Source of the DNA: Spirodela intermedia
Taxonomy: Eukaryota; Streptophyta; Magnoliopsida; Alismatales; Araceae
DNA length: 64,000 nt
Assembly: GCA_902729315.2 (NCBI GenBank)
Contig: LR746269.1
Location: 6,402,501 to 6,466,500 of the forward strand
Direction: 5' to 3'
Both the position numbers and the translations under genes were made by a program. How positions within the stretch are numbered: the stretch's first letter is position 1; each line of letters starts with the position of its first letter. Of the stretch, positions 49,051 to 61,291 are shown one piece after another. The notes under the pieces were generated by a model. The model ran no database searches, was not told the origin of the DNA, and worked only from the letters and a program-made list of their open reading frames with translations.

Positions 49051-49927
49051 GAGGGAGAGAGAGGGGGAGGGAGAGAGAGAGGAAGCATCCACTGTCTTCA
49101 TCATGAAACGACTGGACGTCACTGTTCTAAGTCTATGACCGTCAAAATCGGAAGCCCGCAGTCTGGGACTCAGTCGTCCCTTCCGACTCAAAAGTAAAAA
49201 AATAGTTAGACGAAGGGGAAGACTAGCTGCCCTCGGAGCAGGTAAGGCGGTAACTTTTGACCTAGAAGTCAGATGCTCGTGGAATCTCCCAAGTCAACTA
49301 TCGGTTAGATATTCCATGAGAACGTGGCTTCCGAACGTGTGTGAAGGATTCATCCTCTAACAATTTCGCACGGCATTGACAGATCCCCAATCATCCCCAA
49401 AAATATGGGGAAATCTCAATAATTCTGTGGAATAAATCTAAGAATTACTGGTGTAGGAAGAAATAAATATATGCCTTAAAAAAATCAAAGCGGGACTGCG
49501 CTAAACATAAAATGACGAATTCACCCTTTCACGGTAACATAACGAGAACTTTCTTGACGAGGTCAACGGGGTGGCGACATCCTCAAACCACCCCAAGTTA
49601 GAAAAATCTAAAACTTCGTGCAGATTTGCCTTGTCCTCGCCCCGCTGTTTTGATTCAATGAGCTAATTTTTACACGAATTGACGACATTTTTACGTGTAT
49701 ATTATTCAATAATTATATTTTATTGTTTCAATAACTATATATTATCCCCCATATTTTTATAATGTGGAAATAATAATAAAAATAAATTTCCTCTCAGTTT
49801 CTAAAATGGGGAAAGTCAAAAGGTTCCCTGGGTCACGCCTCATCATTAATAATGGCATTTAAACGGCGCTCGTGGCCCACGCCAATTGGCATCTCTCTTG
49901 AGTGCGTCCCACCTACTCTAATGAGGT
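48111..49927. other. PLAC8 5' flank with several microsatellites; no gene
   Basis: Holds GA (about 48625-48645), CT (48690-48730) and a mixed GA/GGGA array (about 48908-49081). AT-rich DNA follows up to about 49800. No coding sequence was recognised. Confidence 0.6.
48908..49081. repeat. GA/GGGA microsatellite array
   Basis: GAGA tracts alternate with repeated GGGA units. Both strands give meaningless RERE or SLSL frames. Confidence 0.9.
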
Positions 49928-50045
49928 CTGGGCCGTATAGGGCCCAGAGAAAGTACCTGGGCCCAGTAACATGTGTTATTGGGTGCTTCCTGTCTTTATG
50001 GACTATTTGGGCTCTCCGGCCCATACAATTTCCAAAAAAGGGCCC
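49928..50045 (+). promoter_or_regulatory. Site II cluster upstream of the first AVT6 copy
   Basis: Four or more TGGGCC/GGCCCA motifs occur within about 120 bp (near 49929, 49939, 49958 and 50019), some 280-400 bp upstream of the AVT6 start. The second AVT6 copy lacks an equivalent cluster in its visible upstream region. Regulatory effect is inference. Confidence 0.4.
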
Positions 50046-50324
50046 GGACGCGGTCCGTTTCGAGCCGCCGCGGCCAGGTGGAAGAACGACGTCAGCATCA
50101 TCCAGAGCGTGCGGCGGGAAACATCTGAGCTGGAACGTTTATCTCCAATGACAAGATAACACTCACCAGGGCTCCAACCACCTTAGTAGTTGTCCGTCGT
50201 CCATCTAACTAAGCTGAAACGCCCGACCTGTTATGACCGTTGGATGTCCCTTGGTCGGCGGATGGTGACCGGCGACGTTGACTGTAATTTAATAGGATAT
50301 AAATTGAACGCCGCGGCCTTAACA

Positions 50325-51969
50325 ATGGAGGCACTGATGGGGAAGTCCGCCGCCGGAGTAAGCGCTCGGCTGCTGCCGGAGTACGAGTTCGCGGAGCCTT
50401 CGAGGGGCTCCTCCGCCACCGTCTCGGGCGCAGTGTTCAACCTGTCGACGACCATCATCGGCGCCGGAATCATGTCGATTCCGGCGACGCTGAAGGTTCT
50501 CGGCGTTGGCCCGGCGGTGGCCCTGATCCTGGCGGTGGCGCTTCTGTGCGACGTCTCCGTGGAGATCCTCCTTCGGCACAACAACTCCGGCGAGGCCATG
50601 TCCTACGCCAGCATTATGGCGGAGTCCTTCGGAAGGGCCGGCGCCACGGTTGCGCAGGCCTGCATCGTCCTCAACAACGTTGGGATCCTCATCATGTACC
50701 TCATCATCATCGGTAGCAGCCCACCTCCACCGCTCGTATATCTTCTTCCTCAATCGTCATGCTTCCACTGATTTCGTCTGCGTGGGCGTGAGAGCAGGGG
50801 ACGTGTTGTCGGGGAACCAGTCGGAGGGCGCGGGACACCTGGGAGTGCTGCAGGAGTGGTTCGGCGGCCACTGGTGGAACTCCCGCTCGGCGGCACTCCT
50901 CTTCACCCTCGTCTTCGTGTTGCTTCCTCTCCTTCTCCTCCGGCGTGTAGGTTAGTGAGACGGAAGACCAGCGCTTCACTTCCCTTGCTTATCGAGGAAT
51001 TCTCAGCAGAAGTTGATGCAGATTCTCTGAGGTTTTCCTCGGCCGTCTCGGTTTTCCTGGCGGTGGTGTTCGTCGCCATCAGCTCCACCATGGCGCTCTA
51101 CGCGCTCTACAGAGGGACAACCAGGACCCCCAGGCTTCTGCCAGATTTCAGCTCCCGGGCCTCCTTCTACGAGCTCTTCACCGCCGCGCCGGTCATTGTC
51201 CTCGCCTTCACCTTCCATTTCAACAGTGAGTACTCTCCAGAAAGCTTTCATCCTCCCGTCGACTCAATCTCGGACTGATCTGGCCCAGTCGTCGGGTATT
51301 CCCAGTTCATCCCATCAGGGCGGAGCTGCAGAAGTCGTCGGACATGACGAAGGCCGTGAGGCTCTCTCTGATCCTCTGCTCCGTCATCTACGCCACCGTC
51401 GGCCTCTCCGGTTACCTCCTCTTCGGGGACGCCACCATGGCCGACATACTCTCCAACTTCGACAGAACCTCCGGCTTCGACGTTCCCCCGCTGGTCAACG
51501 ACCTCGTCCGGCTCAGTTATGGTCTCCACCTCATCCTGGTCTACCCCCTTCTCAACTTCTCTCTGCGGATCAACCTGGATGGGCTACTCTTCCCGAGATT
51601 GCGGCCGCTGCCAAACGACGACACCCGCTTCGTCTCTATGACGCTCGGATTGGCGGCACTCATCTACTTAGCTGCCATCGGCATCCCCAACATATGGATC
51701 CTGTTCCAGATCTTCGGATCGACGACATCCGTCTGCCTCTCGTTGATCTTCCCGGCCTCCATCGTCCTTAGGTGACGACCGTCTGCGCATAAAGATTTCC
51801 GCTTTCCTCTTCCTCTTTGGCCCAGCTGAGTTCCTCATGCAGGGACGTTCACGGCATCGCTTGCCGGCGAGACAAGATGATGGCCGCGACGATGATCGCC
51901 CTGGCGGCGGTGACGAGCGCCATCGCTATATCTTCCAACCTTATCGGCTCAATAGATAGTAGGAAGTGA
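50325..51969 (+). CDS. AVT6-type vacuolar/endomembrane amino acid transporter, copy 1
   Basis: Five exons: 50325-50712, 50798-50950, 51022-51225, 51306-51771 and 51843-51969 (1,338 nt, 445 aa), with introns of 71-85 bp. The amino acid/auxin permease (SLC38/AVT6) fold starts GAVFNLSTTIIGAGIMSIPA, the unwound first helix typical of the family. It continues with MYLIIIGDVLSG, HPIRAELQKSSDM (the loop between central helices), IYATVGLSGYLLFGD and a last pair of helices ending SIVLRDVHGIA...ISSNLIG. Arabidopsis AVT6 proteins export amino acids, including acidic ones, from vacuoles or the ER. The ATG at 50325 was chosen because upstream in-frame sequence (to 50190) is not conserved in copy 2. It is a tandem paralogue of the gene at 58862, with identical exon structure. 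Confidence 0.92.
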
Positions 51970-53439
51970 ACAGTTTACGGAGGTAGCCCATGCAGCGAGC
52001 ACACTGGCCCGGATCAGTCAACTGGACGTGTTGTCGTCTGAATTTCGATTTATCTCACATTAAAAATGATGGGACTAATATCTTTAAATCGTGGGTCCAG
52101 AAGGGTATGAGAGACAATGGTGAAATTATCTCGCAACCCTGATATTATGTCATAATTGTCCAAAATCCAATACAGTCAATAAATTGTCTGCGTGAGGGAA
52201 TTTAGGGAGGAAGTTGCCTGGGAAGATAAATTCATTTCCAAGATATCTCAATTCTAGATCTTACCCACGTACACAACAATTTAAAGCGAAATATAAGTGC
52301 ATGGATAGTTTTCTATAATGAGGAAAGGGTAAATAGAACATAATTATGGTATAAGTGCAATAGTTTTCTCACTGGGGATTACTTGTTAATAGGGAAACGT
52401 TGAGGGGGTGACAGACCCATTTGGGACGGCTTCATCGGGTATCTTCCTCATGGGATGTAAGACTACGATAGGAGAGTGGACAGCCACCATCTCCTAGTGT
52501 TCTTCCACCATGTGCACAAGAGGCCCACTTAGTTGGGGGCTATGCCACCTATTAGGCCTGCCTTGCTCATTTTATCATGTGCTGGGCTTGATTGTCCCCA
52601 CCACCATCAGTTAGGCTTCTCGACTGGTGAAGGTTTTTCTAATCCAAGGCTTGTATACTATTCTCATAAAAATATACAAATGAAGAGGAGGCCAACCTTT
52701 CTTCACAATAATGATTGTTTGCTTCAGGAGCTGAATATGTTTTGATGATGATCATAAGCATATGTGAGAATGAATTGAATGATTATAGAATTCAAAATCT
52801 GATGATCCTAATGATTGCTAGCAAGCAATCACTTACGTCACTATTTGGATTGAGTTATGAAAAGTAACAATTATGAATATATGAAAAATAATTTATCAAG
52901 TTTTAAGAGTCCAAATGAAACTACATAGATGGTATTTCATGTTAATGATTTGTGATTGATGATATATGTGAAATATCCATTTATAATCATTTTATAGTTA
53001 GCGTAAATGTTTTCAATCAAAGTTATATATTGTACTCTTTGATTGGAAGTAATGATTTTGAATATATTGAATGAATATATACAAGATGTGAAGTGATGAG
53101 ATGAAAATAAAAATACCATATTTTACATTGAGAACTTGAGGTTGATCATATCAATTGAATATGTGTATCAAATCATTCTTTATGTTGGTACATATTGATG
53201 TAGGCCATCCATGACCCAAATTAAGTGGACCAGAAGCTGAGGAAGTATGAAGATTGGAATGGTGGAATGAGATGGCTAAATATCTCAGTTGACCCATAAT
53301 AAAATACATCTTAAACATGTCATAAATTAGTTTTCTCAATTTTTATTTTTTTCTCATTTTTAGTCATTTGAATTTATTTAAGCATACCTTAAATCTATTT
53401 TAAGGTGCCATCATAATAGAACAACTTTATTTAGAGGCA

Positions 53440-53720
53440 CTCTAATAAAATTTTGGCCTATTTAAAGGTCACATGTTGTAGTATTAGGGTCATCTATTTA
53501 AGATTATTTTTTCTCTCTCTTTTTAAGATTATATCTTTTTGTTGAAGGATTTTGATGCCTTCCTTGTGGATTCAAGATATATTTTTGATCTTGTAGACTC
53601 AAGGTTGCCCCTTTGTGGATTCAAGTGTTGAAGTTTTCAAATTATATGGATTTAGGAAAATAAATCTTTATAGAAATTTCATTTCTTGTTGATTCCATGA
53701 CAAATTTTATCTCTACTCAT
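53440..53720 (+). repeat. LTR-like dispersed repeat, second copy
   Basis: Shares the exact 17-mer ATTTTGGCCTATTTAAA (53450-53466) with PIG-H intron 3. Reiterated CTTGTGGATTCAAG-like motifs follow. Probably the end of a plant LTR. Confidence 0.5.
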
Positions 53721-53943
53721 CTAAAGCTACATCACATATATTGCAAGTGATTAATCATGACATATAATTTAGAATATTATAATTCACATAAATATGGTTT
53801 TAAATACTCATATTACTCAGTAAAATGATATCTTATCTATGTTTGTAGTCATGACACTTAAATTTTCATTAAAATAATTATTTATACTTTCTACACATAT
53901 ATGAGGTATTATTCATAAAATGGTATGAGATATTGTATGATAG

Positions 53944-54027
53944 AAAAAAACAACTTTATAGAGAAAATGCTTAAAAATATATGAGAAAAAACAACTTTAT
54001 AGAGAAAATGCCTAAAAATATATCAGA
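53944..54027. repeat. 41-bp tandem duplication
   Basis: AAAACAACTTTATAGAGAAA and the following bases occur twice with a 41-bp period and two or three mismatches. Confidence 0.75.
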
Positions 54028-57000
54028 AATGACATCTCTGCTCAAAGACAAATTCAACATGACAAATGGTGCATCAAAATTCAAAGGATTTTGTTTGTTA
54101 TGATATTTCCAAGATTAATATGCATATTCTCATTTAAAAATAGTGTAAGTTTGACCAAATGAGGACTATGTTCACCAATTGAAAACTACTCATTGGACTA
54201 TCTATTAAGAGGAGAATAAAGAAAAGCCTCTCCTTAACCCTGGGCACAAAAAGTATGAGAGAAGAATGCCAAAATATAAGTTTCAATGACTCTCTTTCTC
54301 CTCCATGAAGAGTGAGGGATGATAGTTGATATATGAGAGCCTAAAATGATAGAAGATATTTTTTTGTTCAAGTTTTTCAAGGTCTCTACTATATTAAACT
54401 TTTCAATTAGGTATCAAGAGAGTTAAGTTTCAAAGTAACATTGTAATAAAGAGGAAGAATAACTTCAAATTTTGACCTCATGCCATTTTTTCCTTTAAGG
54501 AGACAAAGCTATCAAAGTCTCTATAAGTAGTTTGAAATAAAACCTATCAGTTGCTGCTCAAAATCATCAAAGTCTTTACAAATATAAAGCTTACTCAATG
54601 TCAACTGATAGTACATAAAAAGTTCACACTACTATATTACATGATACCCTTATTATGTGGTGATTGCATAGATAACTACATTATTATAGCTTCTATTCAA
54701 ACACTCTAGAAATATGGATTTATAGTTGAGTTTTGTGTATAAACTCAAGTGTAAGGAGTTGAGCCCTCAAATAAACTGTTAACTTTACTTTTAGGAGCTT
54801 AATCCTTTAATAAGTTGATCTCTTAAGGAAAAACCTAAACATAATTTTAGTGGAGATTTTGTGGGAGCCAAATCTTTATAAACCCATGAATTCTGTATTT
54901 TGAAATTAGTGAAACATTAAAGAGTAGACGTAAGTTGAGGACTAAAGTAGTATAATAATATTGTGTGACTTTATTTGAATTGTGATGATATGAAGAATCA
55001 ATTGTATTAGTGAAGAAATATAGATGAAAATAAAATAATGTACATAACTGATTCAATTTACCAATATTTATGACTATTGACATGACTTAATTATTGTATA
55101 ATAAATCACATAAATTGAAAATTTATAAAACTAAAAATACTAATTATATATTTTTAAAAATATTTTTTAATAAATAAATAAATTATAATTAAATAAGATA
55201 TTTTAAAAATAGTAAAAAAAATTCAAGTGGATCATAGGCATGTAATATAATATCGGATAATATTTTATAACTTTTCATAAATAATATAATTTTATGATTT
55301 TTAGACTAAATAATATAGATAAAATATATTTAAAATTCGTGAAAAAATGAAATAAGGATAAAAAATATTATAATGACATCAATGGTCCAAGAATTTGAAT
55401 CGGGTTGAACTTTAATTCTTACATAAGTGATTATGAATAATTTAATTAATAAAAGTTATAATAATTATATTTAAATGAAGACGGTTTTTGAAACTCAAAA
55501 TCATATACACTATCACTAGATTAAGTAAAAAATAAGTTTAAACTAGAAAAGTCTAAGTTTTAACCTCGCAATATTGATTGCTAGAATTTTATATGTTTGG
55601 GATGATTATTATGTAATATCTATGGCCTCAAAGGCTTTTCTTAGATAAGGAAGATGTGGGTAATCTCTAGATCTTTTTGTAAAGTTTAGAAATTAATGAG
55701 GTGGGTTCATGATGTCTCCAACAACTACTACTCAACAAGATAAAAAAATAATGACTTTGTGGATCTCTAGTAACTACCACTTGACGAAGATAAGTTGGAT
55801 AAAGGTGGGATACATCTTAAAGAGCTTCATCTTCAAGTCTACGCAACAAGAAGTTCTTCATCACATCTGGTATGCTCTCATGGCATGACGACATGTCTCC
55901 TAATGAATTGTCATCTTCTCAACGATGATTTATTTGTCGATTAATCAAAGATAATTTACTCAATAAATTTGTGATTTTTTTATCCATAATCATTTGACAA
56001 TTTTAGTAATGATGTTTCACAAATCATATTGACAATATTTTCGTTGATAATTGAGTAATTTGTGTGACTTAATCGTTACCATGTAATTTATAAAAAAATT
56101 ATGATTTAATCTAATAAAAATATGAGTTTTTGTTCTAGCTAGATTCAAACCCTCACTTGGCACTCACCTATATGAGAGAGAGTGAAATAAATACATGAAT
56201 ACCCTTATAAAGTAATGTCATAAGGGTATCTCATTCTCATAAATAAAAAGTATTTTAGATATTAAAATTATTGAAAACCTTATAAGATACTGTGATGCTA
56301 GTTTAATCCCACATCGATTATTTTCTAAGTTTTAAGATATATTATATAATAATATAAGATTATGTGATCAATAAGCTTCTCTCTTGTATGTGTATAACCA
56401 TTCTTTACCTCATGCTTAGTTGGCCACTGATGATGTGAAAGAGGAGTGAGGCATATGTGTCTCTTACTAGTCCTTAGCCATTAGTGATTGTGCTTCTTGC
56501 CCACTTGTGGGCCCAATTGGCTGATGGGTACTTTTTTTCTATATTTTTATTTTATTTTTTCTTTATTTATATAAAAAATATGATTATAAAAATTATATAA
56601 AGTTTATATAAAAATACATAATTAGTTAAAAATTTACATTAACTAACTAAGAACTATTTTTTATAATTTAACATAAATGTAAATCTATTTATCATGAATC
56701 AAGGCTTAAAATATATTATTAATTAATTATTAACTCATAATAATAAAGACTTATCAACTACTAATACTTATCATAAATAGTCCTCATAGCTTTTCTTTTT
56801 TTATTCCTAAAGTTAATTCACTTTAGCTAATGATGTGATAACTTGATATTATTAAATGTTGTTTATCGGTTAACTATCTCTCAAATAGGTAGTGCAACAA
56901 TCTTCTTAATATGGATGACTCAATGTCACAGTTTCTAAAGTGAGGCCCACTTTCAAGGTTAATCACTCATGTATTTACCTCATTCTACACTTACCATATG

Positions 57001-58100
57001 ATGAGTGATGGATGTCTTTGTGTATGCAGTACACGCACATACTCATGTGCAATCCTCCTTGGCTGCACACATATTGTGACATGTTGATGTCATGATGTTT
57101 ACTTATTTGGGCCAATGGTGCCCTATGTCCAAGCCATAGTCATTCATTCCAGCACATGAGCATCCTTTGCTTTACACGTGCCACACTATATCAACACATG
57201 CTGCTTACAAGCCTTTCGTTGAAGAGTTCATAAAGCACTCTAGTGAATCTTGTCCTAGCCTAATGGTACCATCCACTTGAGTCATGTACTTTCACATGCA
57301 AGCCTTTACTTCATGCAAGTTGTGCCCATATCATCATATGCCTATGTGCATATACATGTGATGGGACCCATTGATTATGTGGGAGAATTAGCAAAATTCA
57401 ATGGGGGAGTGACAAGTAGATTCACTGAGGAGGAAACAATACATACTTTGTTATTGACATAATGAAAAAAGGACACACTTGAGATAACATGGATAGGGAT
57501 TAAGTTAAACCTTGAAATATGAATTTCTCAAATACAATGACCACATCAAGAGGATTCTCACTTAGCACTACCTTTACTTTTTCACACCCCTCTAACATAA
57601 CCCGACTCTTCTTATAAGATAGGTCTGAATGCAAAACGTCATGATGTCTAGTTTCCCTTCTCCATAACTGGTTGACAATTCCTTGACAATGGTTGACCTT
57701 CTTCTGAATGTTGTCTGTCAAGTTTTTCAAGGTTGACTTGGACTCGTGAGGATCACCTCATTGTGTTGCATTATGTCAATGCTCATATGCTTGCATGCAC
57801 AGCCACACAATCTCATGATGACAATGAGGTCACATAGGTGAGATCCTATTCCTCAAAGTGAGGGGCATCACACCGTTGTTATGGTGCCGCCATCTTGGGA
57901 ATGGTGCAACTAGTGCCACCAGATGCCTTGCAAACTACAACGAGCCTCCTCTACTCAACCTCACATCTTGTTATCCCTAGTTGACCTAGCATAACATCTC
58001 TCAATCAAACACCAACGGTTGAGAGATTCTATGGGATATGTCGGGAGGCACCCCTTCTTGTACCAAATGGGAGGGGGGGAACACGTTGTAAAGAAAGGAA

Positions 58101-58861
58101 AGGAGTGTCAAAAGTAAATGAGAACCATAATTTATGAGAGCTCCATCAGAGGAGATATACTTTCCAGTTTAAACGTTTTGCCGAGCAACAAGAACTGGAC
58201 CTGGACCAAGTCCACGTGGAGAAATAAGAGGGTAATAGAGGGAGAGTGGGGAGAATACGAGACCATGGTTCGAGGGATTGAGCAATTTGGAACTTGGGTC
58301 GGATATAGGCTCCGGGCCTGCGGCTTGGGTCCGTGGGACTGATCCAATCCGATCGCGGTCCAGATTCGGGTCGAGATGAATGGATCGGAGACGCAGGGAC
58401 CCAGTACAATCCAAACCGGGGGCTGCGGAGGGACGGGTGGCTGCGCACATGTCCAGTGGGACACACTCCCTCTCTCTCTCTCTCTCTCTCTCTGTTCAAC
58501 ACGTGCTAAGATAGACGGAATCCCGTCCATGTGCACTGAGCTCTATTTGCTTTTTTTCTAAAGACAACCCGCCAGCCAAGTTGAGCCGTTGGCGGCGCCA
58601 ACAGGTAGCGAAGAGCTGGAGAGAAGCAGATGCTCTTGCGAATTGACCATGTACCCCCTCAAATGAAAACCGAGCCAATCCTTGAGATCCATAAACAGGA
58701 TCTCAGTCGTCCATCTAGATCGAAGCTCAGAGGGATAGCGAGTCAACCCTGGATCACCGTTAGATGGTGTTGGCGGCACAGCTACCCAGGCCTAATAGTA
58801 ATCTTGCGGATGATGTGCTTTAAGATAGAGACGGCGCCGCCAGTATCCTTGCCCGCCTCCG
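58101..58861 (+). other. Upstream region of the second AVT6 copy
   Basis: GC-rich flank with a CT run (about 58469-58493). A GTCGTCCATCTA block (near 58707) also occurs upstream of copy 1 (near 50198). Both lie in the probable promoter or leader. No separate gene is supported. Confidence 0.45.
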
Positions 58862-61169
58862 ATGAAGACGCCGACGGGACAGCACGCCGGCGGGGCGCAG
58901 GCTCCGCTGCTGCCGGAGTACGAGCTCGCGGAGCCCTCGGAGGGCTCCGCCTCCGTCTCCGGCGCGGTGTTCAACCTGTCGACGAGCATCATCGGCGCCG
59001 GAATCATGTCGATTCCGGCGACGCTGAAGGTGCTCGGCGTTGGCCCGGCGGTGGTGCTGATCCTATCGGTGGCGCTCCTGTGCGACGTCTCCGTGGAGTT
59101 CCTCTTGCGGTACACCAACTCCGGTAAGGTCATGTCCTACGCCGGCATCATGGCGGAGTCCTTCGGGAAGGCCGGTGCCACGGCGCTGCAGCTCTGCGTC
59201 ATCCTCACCAACCTCGGCGCCCTCATCATGTACCTCATCATCATCGGTAGTAGTCCACCTCCACCACTCGTACATCTCCTTCCTCAATCGTGATGCTTCC
59301 ACTGATTTCGTCTGCGTGGGCTTGGGAGCAGGGGATGTGTTATCGGGGAACCAGTCGGAGGGCGCGGGGCACCTGGGAGTGCTGCAGGAGTGGTTCGGCG
59401 ACCAGTGGTGGAACTCCCGCCCGGCGGCGCTCCTCTTCACCCTCGTCTTCGTGTTGCTTCCTCTTCTCCTCTTCCGGCGTGTAGGTCAGTTCCCCTTTGG
59501 ACTCATCTCTCTCTCTCTCTCTCTCTCTCCCGCCCTCTCTCTTTGCCTTACTTCATTCGCATAGTTTTCTTAGCCGCATAGGCTAGGCACAGAGCTCAAA
59601 GGGGGCAGGCTGATTGGACCCCCTAACAAGCCTTCTGTGTGTCGGTGTCTGTATCCATGGAAGTGCGTGAGAGAGAGAGACGTTTGATCTACGGGTGCTC
59701 TAACATAGGATGTGAGCAGAATTTGCTCGGCCCTATTAGACCAGTCTGGTTACACTCACGATGTCATGCGGAGATGGTCGCGTGAATGTTTTCAGTACTG
59801 TTATGCGTGCACATACAGAGCTTTTATTTCCTTTTCATGTGCGGCGTGCTTCAACACATCACGATCCATCCTTATCCTCAAAGGGCCCCACGTGGGACCC
59901 ATGAAACTGTTTCTCTCTCTCTCTCTCTCTATGCATCCTGATATTCAATTCATATACAAATGGAAATTTTGTTTAATGGCATATGACATCAATGATTCTT
60001 TGTTTGCATTTAGATTGAATCGACCCGGAAAGCTATTTCTTTAGAGCGGCGAATTGACTCCATGATTTAAGTATATTTAAATTAGAAACCAGAGGCTGAT
60101 TCCACCGATCGTTGACCAGTTCTAGGGAAGAACTAACTGATCGCGTCTGTTGAAGAATCTGTGTCTTGTTGGGAATTCCTTACTCGTGTATTCATGGCAG
60201 ATTCTCTGAGGTTTTCCTCGGCCGTCTCGGTTTTCCTGGCGGTGGTATTCGTCGCCATCAGCTCCACCATGGCGCTCTACGCGCTCTACAGAGGGACAAC
60301 CAGGACCCCCAGGGTTCTGCCGGATTTCGGCTCCGGGACCTCCTTCTTCGAGCTCTTCACCGCCGTCCCGGTCATTGTCCTCGCCTTCACCTTCCACTTC
60401 AACGGTGAGTACTCTCCAGAAAGCTTTCATCCTCCCGTCGACTCAATCTCCGACTGATCTGGCCCAGACGTCGGGTATTCCCAGTTCATCCCATCAGGGC
60501 AGAGCTGCAGAAGTCGTCGGACATGACGAAGGCCGTGAGGCTCTCTCTGATCCTCTGCTCCGTCATCTACGCCACCGTCGGCCTCTCCGGCTACCTCCTC
60601 TTCGGGGACGCCACCATGGCCGACATACTCTCCAACTTCGACAGAACCTCCGGCTCCGACGTTCCCTCACTGGTCAATAACCTCGTCCGGCTCAGCTATG
60701 GTCTCCACCTCGTCCTGGTCTACCCCCTCCTCAACTTCTCTCTTCGGATTAACGTGGACGGCCTGTTCTTCCCGAGATCGCGGCCGCTGCCATACGACGA
60801 CACCCGCTTCGTCTCTCTGACTCTCGGGCTGGCGGCGTTCGTCTACCTCGCCGCCATCGGCATCCCCAACATATGGACTCTCTTCCAGTTCTTCGGATCC
60901 ACGACTGCCGTCTGCCTCTCGTTGATCTTCCCGGCTTCAATTGTGCTCAGGTAAATCCCCTCTCCCCTCCCTCGTTATTCTCCACCGTGCTCGGCCGACA
61001 ATCTCTGTGTTTAACTCTTACGGCGGGAAACTTCCGTTTCAGGGACATTCATGGCATCGCTCGCCGGCAAGACAAGGTGGTGGCGGCGACGATGATCTCC
61101 CTGGCGGTGGCGACAAGCGCCGTTGCCATATCGTCCAATGTGATCAGCTTCTTTAATAGCAGAGCATGA
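58862..61169 (+). CDS. AVT6-type amino acid transporter, copy 2
   Basis: Five exons: 58862-59246, 59332-59484, 60201-60404, 60485-60950 and 61043-61169 (1,335 nt, 444 aa). It has the same boundaries and phases as copy 1, and the same motifs: GAVFNLSTSIIGAGIMSIPA, MYLIIIGDVLSG, VHPIRAELQKSSDM and GYLLFGD. It starts MKTPTGQHAGGAQAPLLPEY, so the N-terminal dozen residues differ from copy 1. Intron 2 is 716 bp here but only 71 bp in copy 1, while introns 1 and 3 are 85 and 80 bp in both. Exon 3, intron 3 and the first half of exon 4 are far closer to copy 1 than exon 1 or the end of exon 4. Function is as for copy 1. It faces the NPF2 gene tail to tail, 123 bp apart. Confidence 0.92.
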
Positions 61170-61291
61170 GTCGCGCTTCAAAACTTGTTCTTGTAATGAT
61201 CAAGTTACTGTGTACTTATATATCCTACTTGGTTAGTGAAAGACGTCGACAAATCGTCGTCCCTGTTTGATCGGCCGTAGACCTTCTTGAA

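Larger units (their letters stand above)
51970..58100. other. AT-rich spacer between the AVT6 copies; no intact gene
   Basis: About 6 kb of very AT-rich DNA with frequent stops. It contains an LTR-like repeat (53440-53720) and a 41-bp tandem duplication (53944-54027). Unassigned short frames lie at 57277-57462 (+) and 57500-57730 (-). It looks like old transposon insertions that pushed the two paralogues apart, but no element boundaries could be fixed. Confidence 0.5.

Noticed and set aside
57277-57730. Two short frames (61 and 76 codons) in the AVT6 spacer
   Set aside because: AT-rich surroundings, no homology recognised and no splice context. Probably transposon debris or chance.
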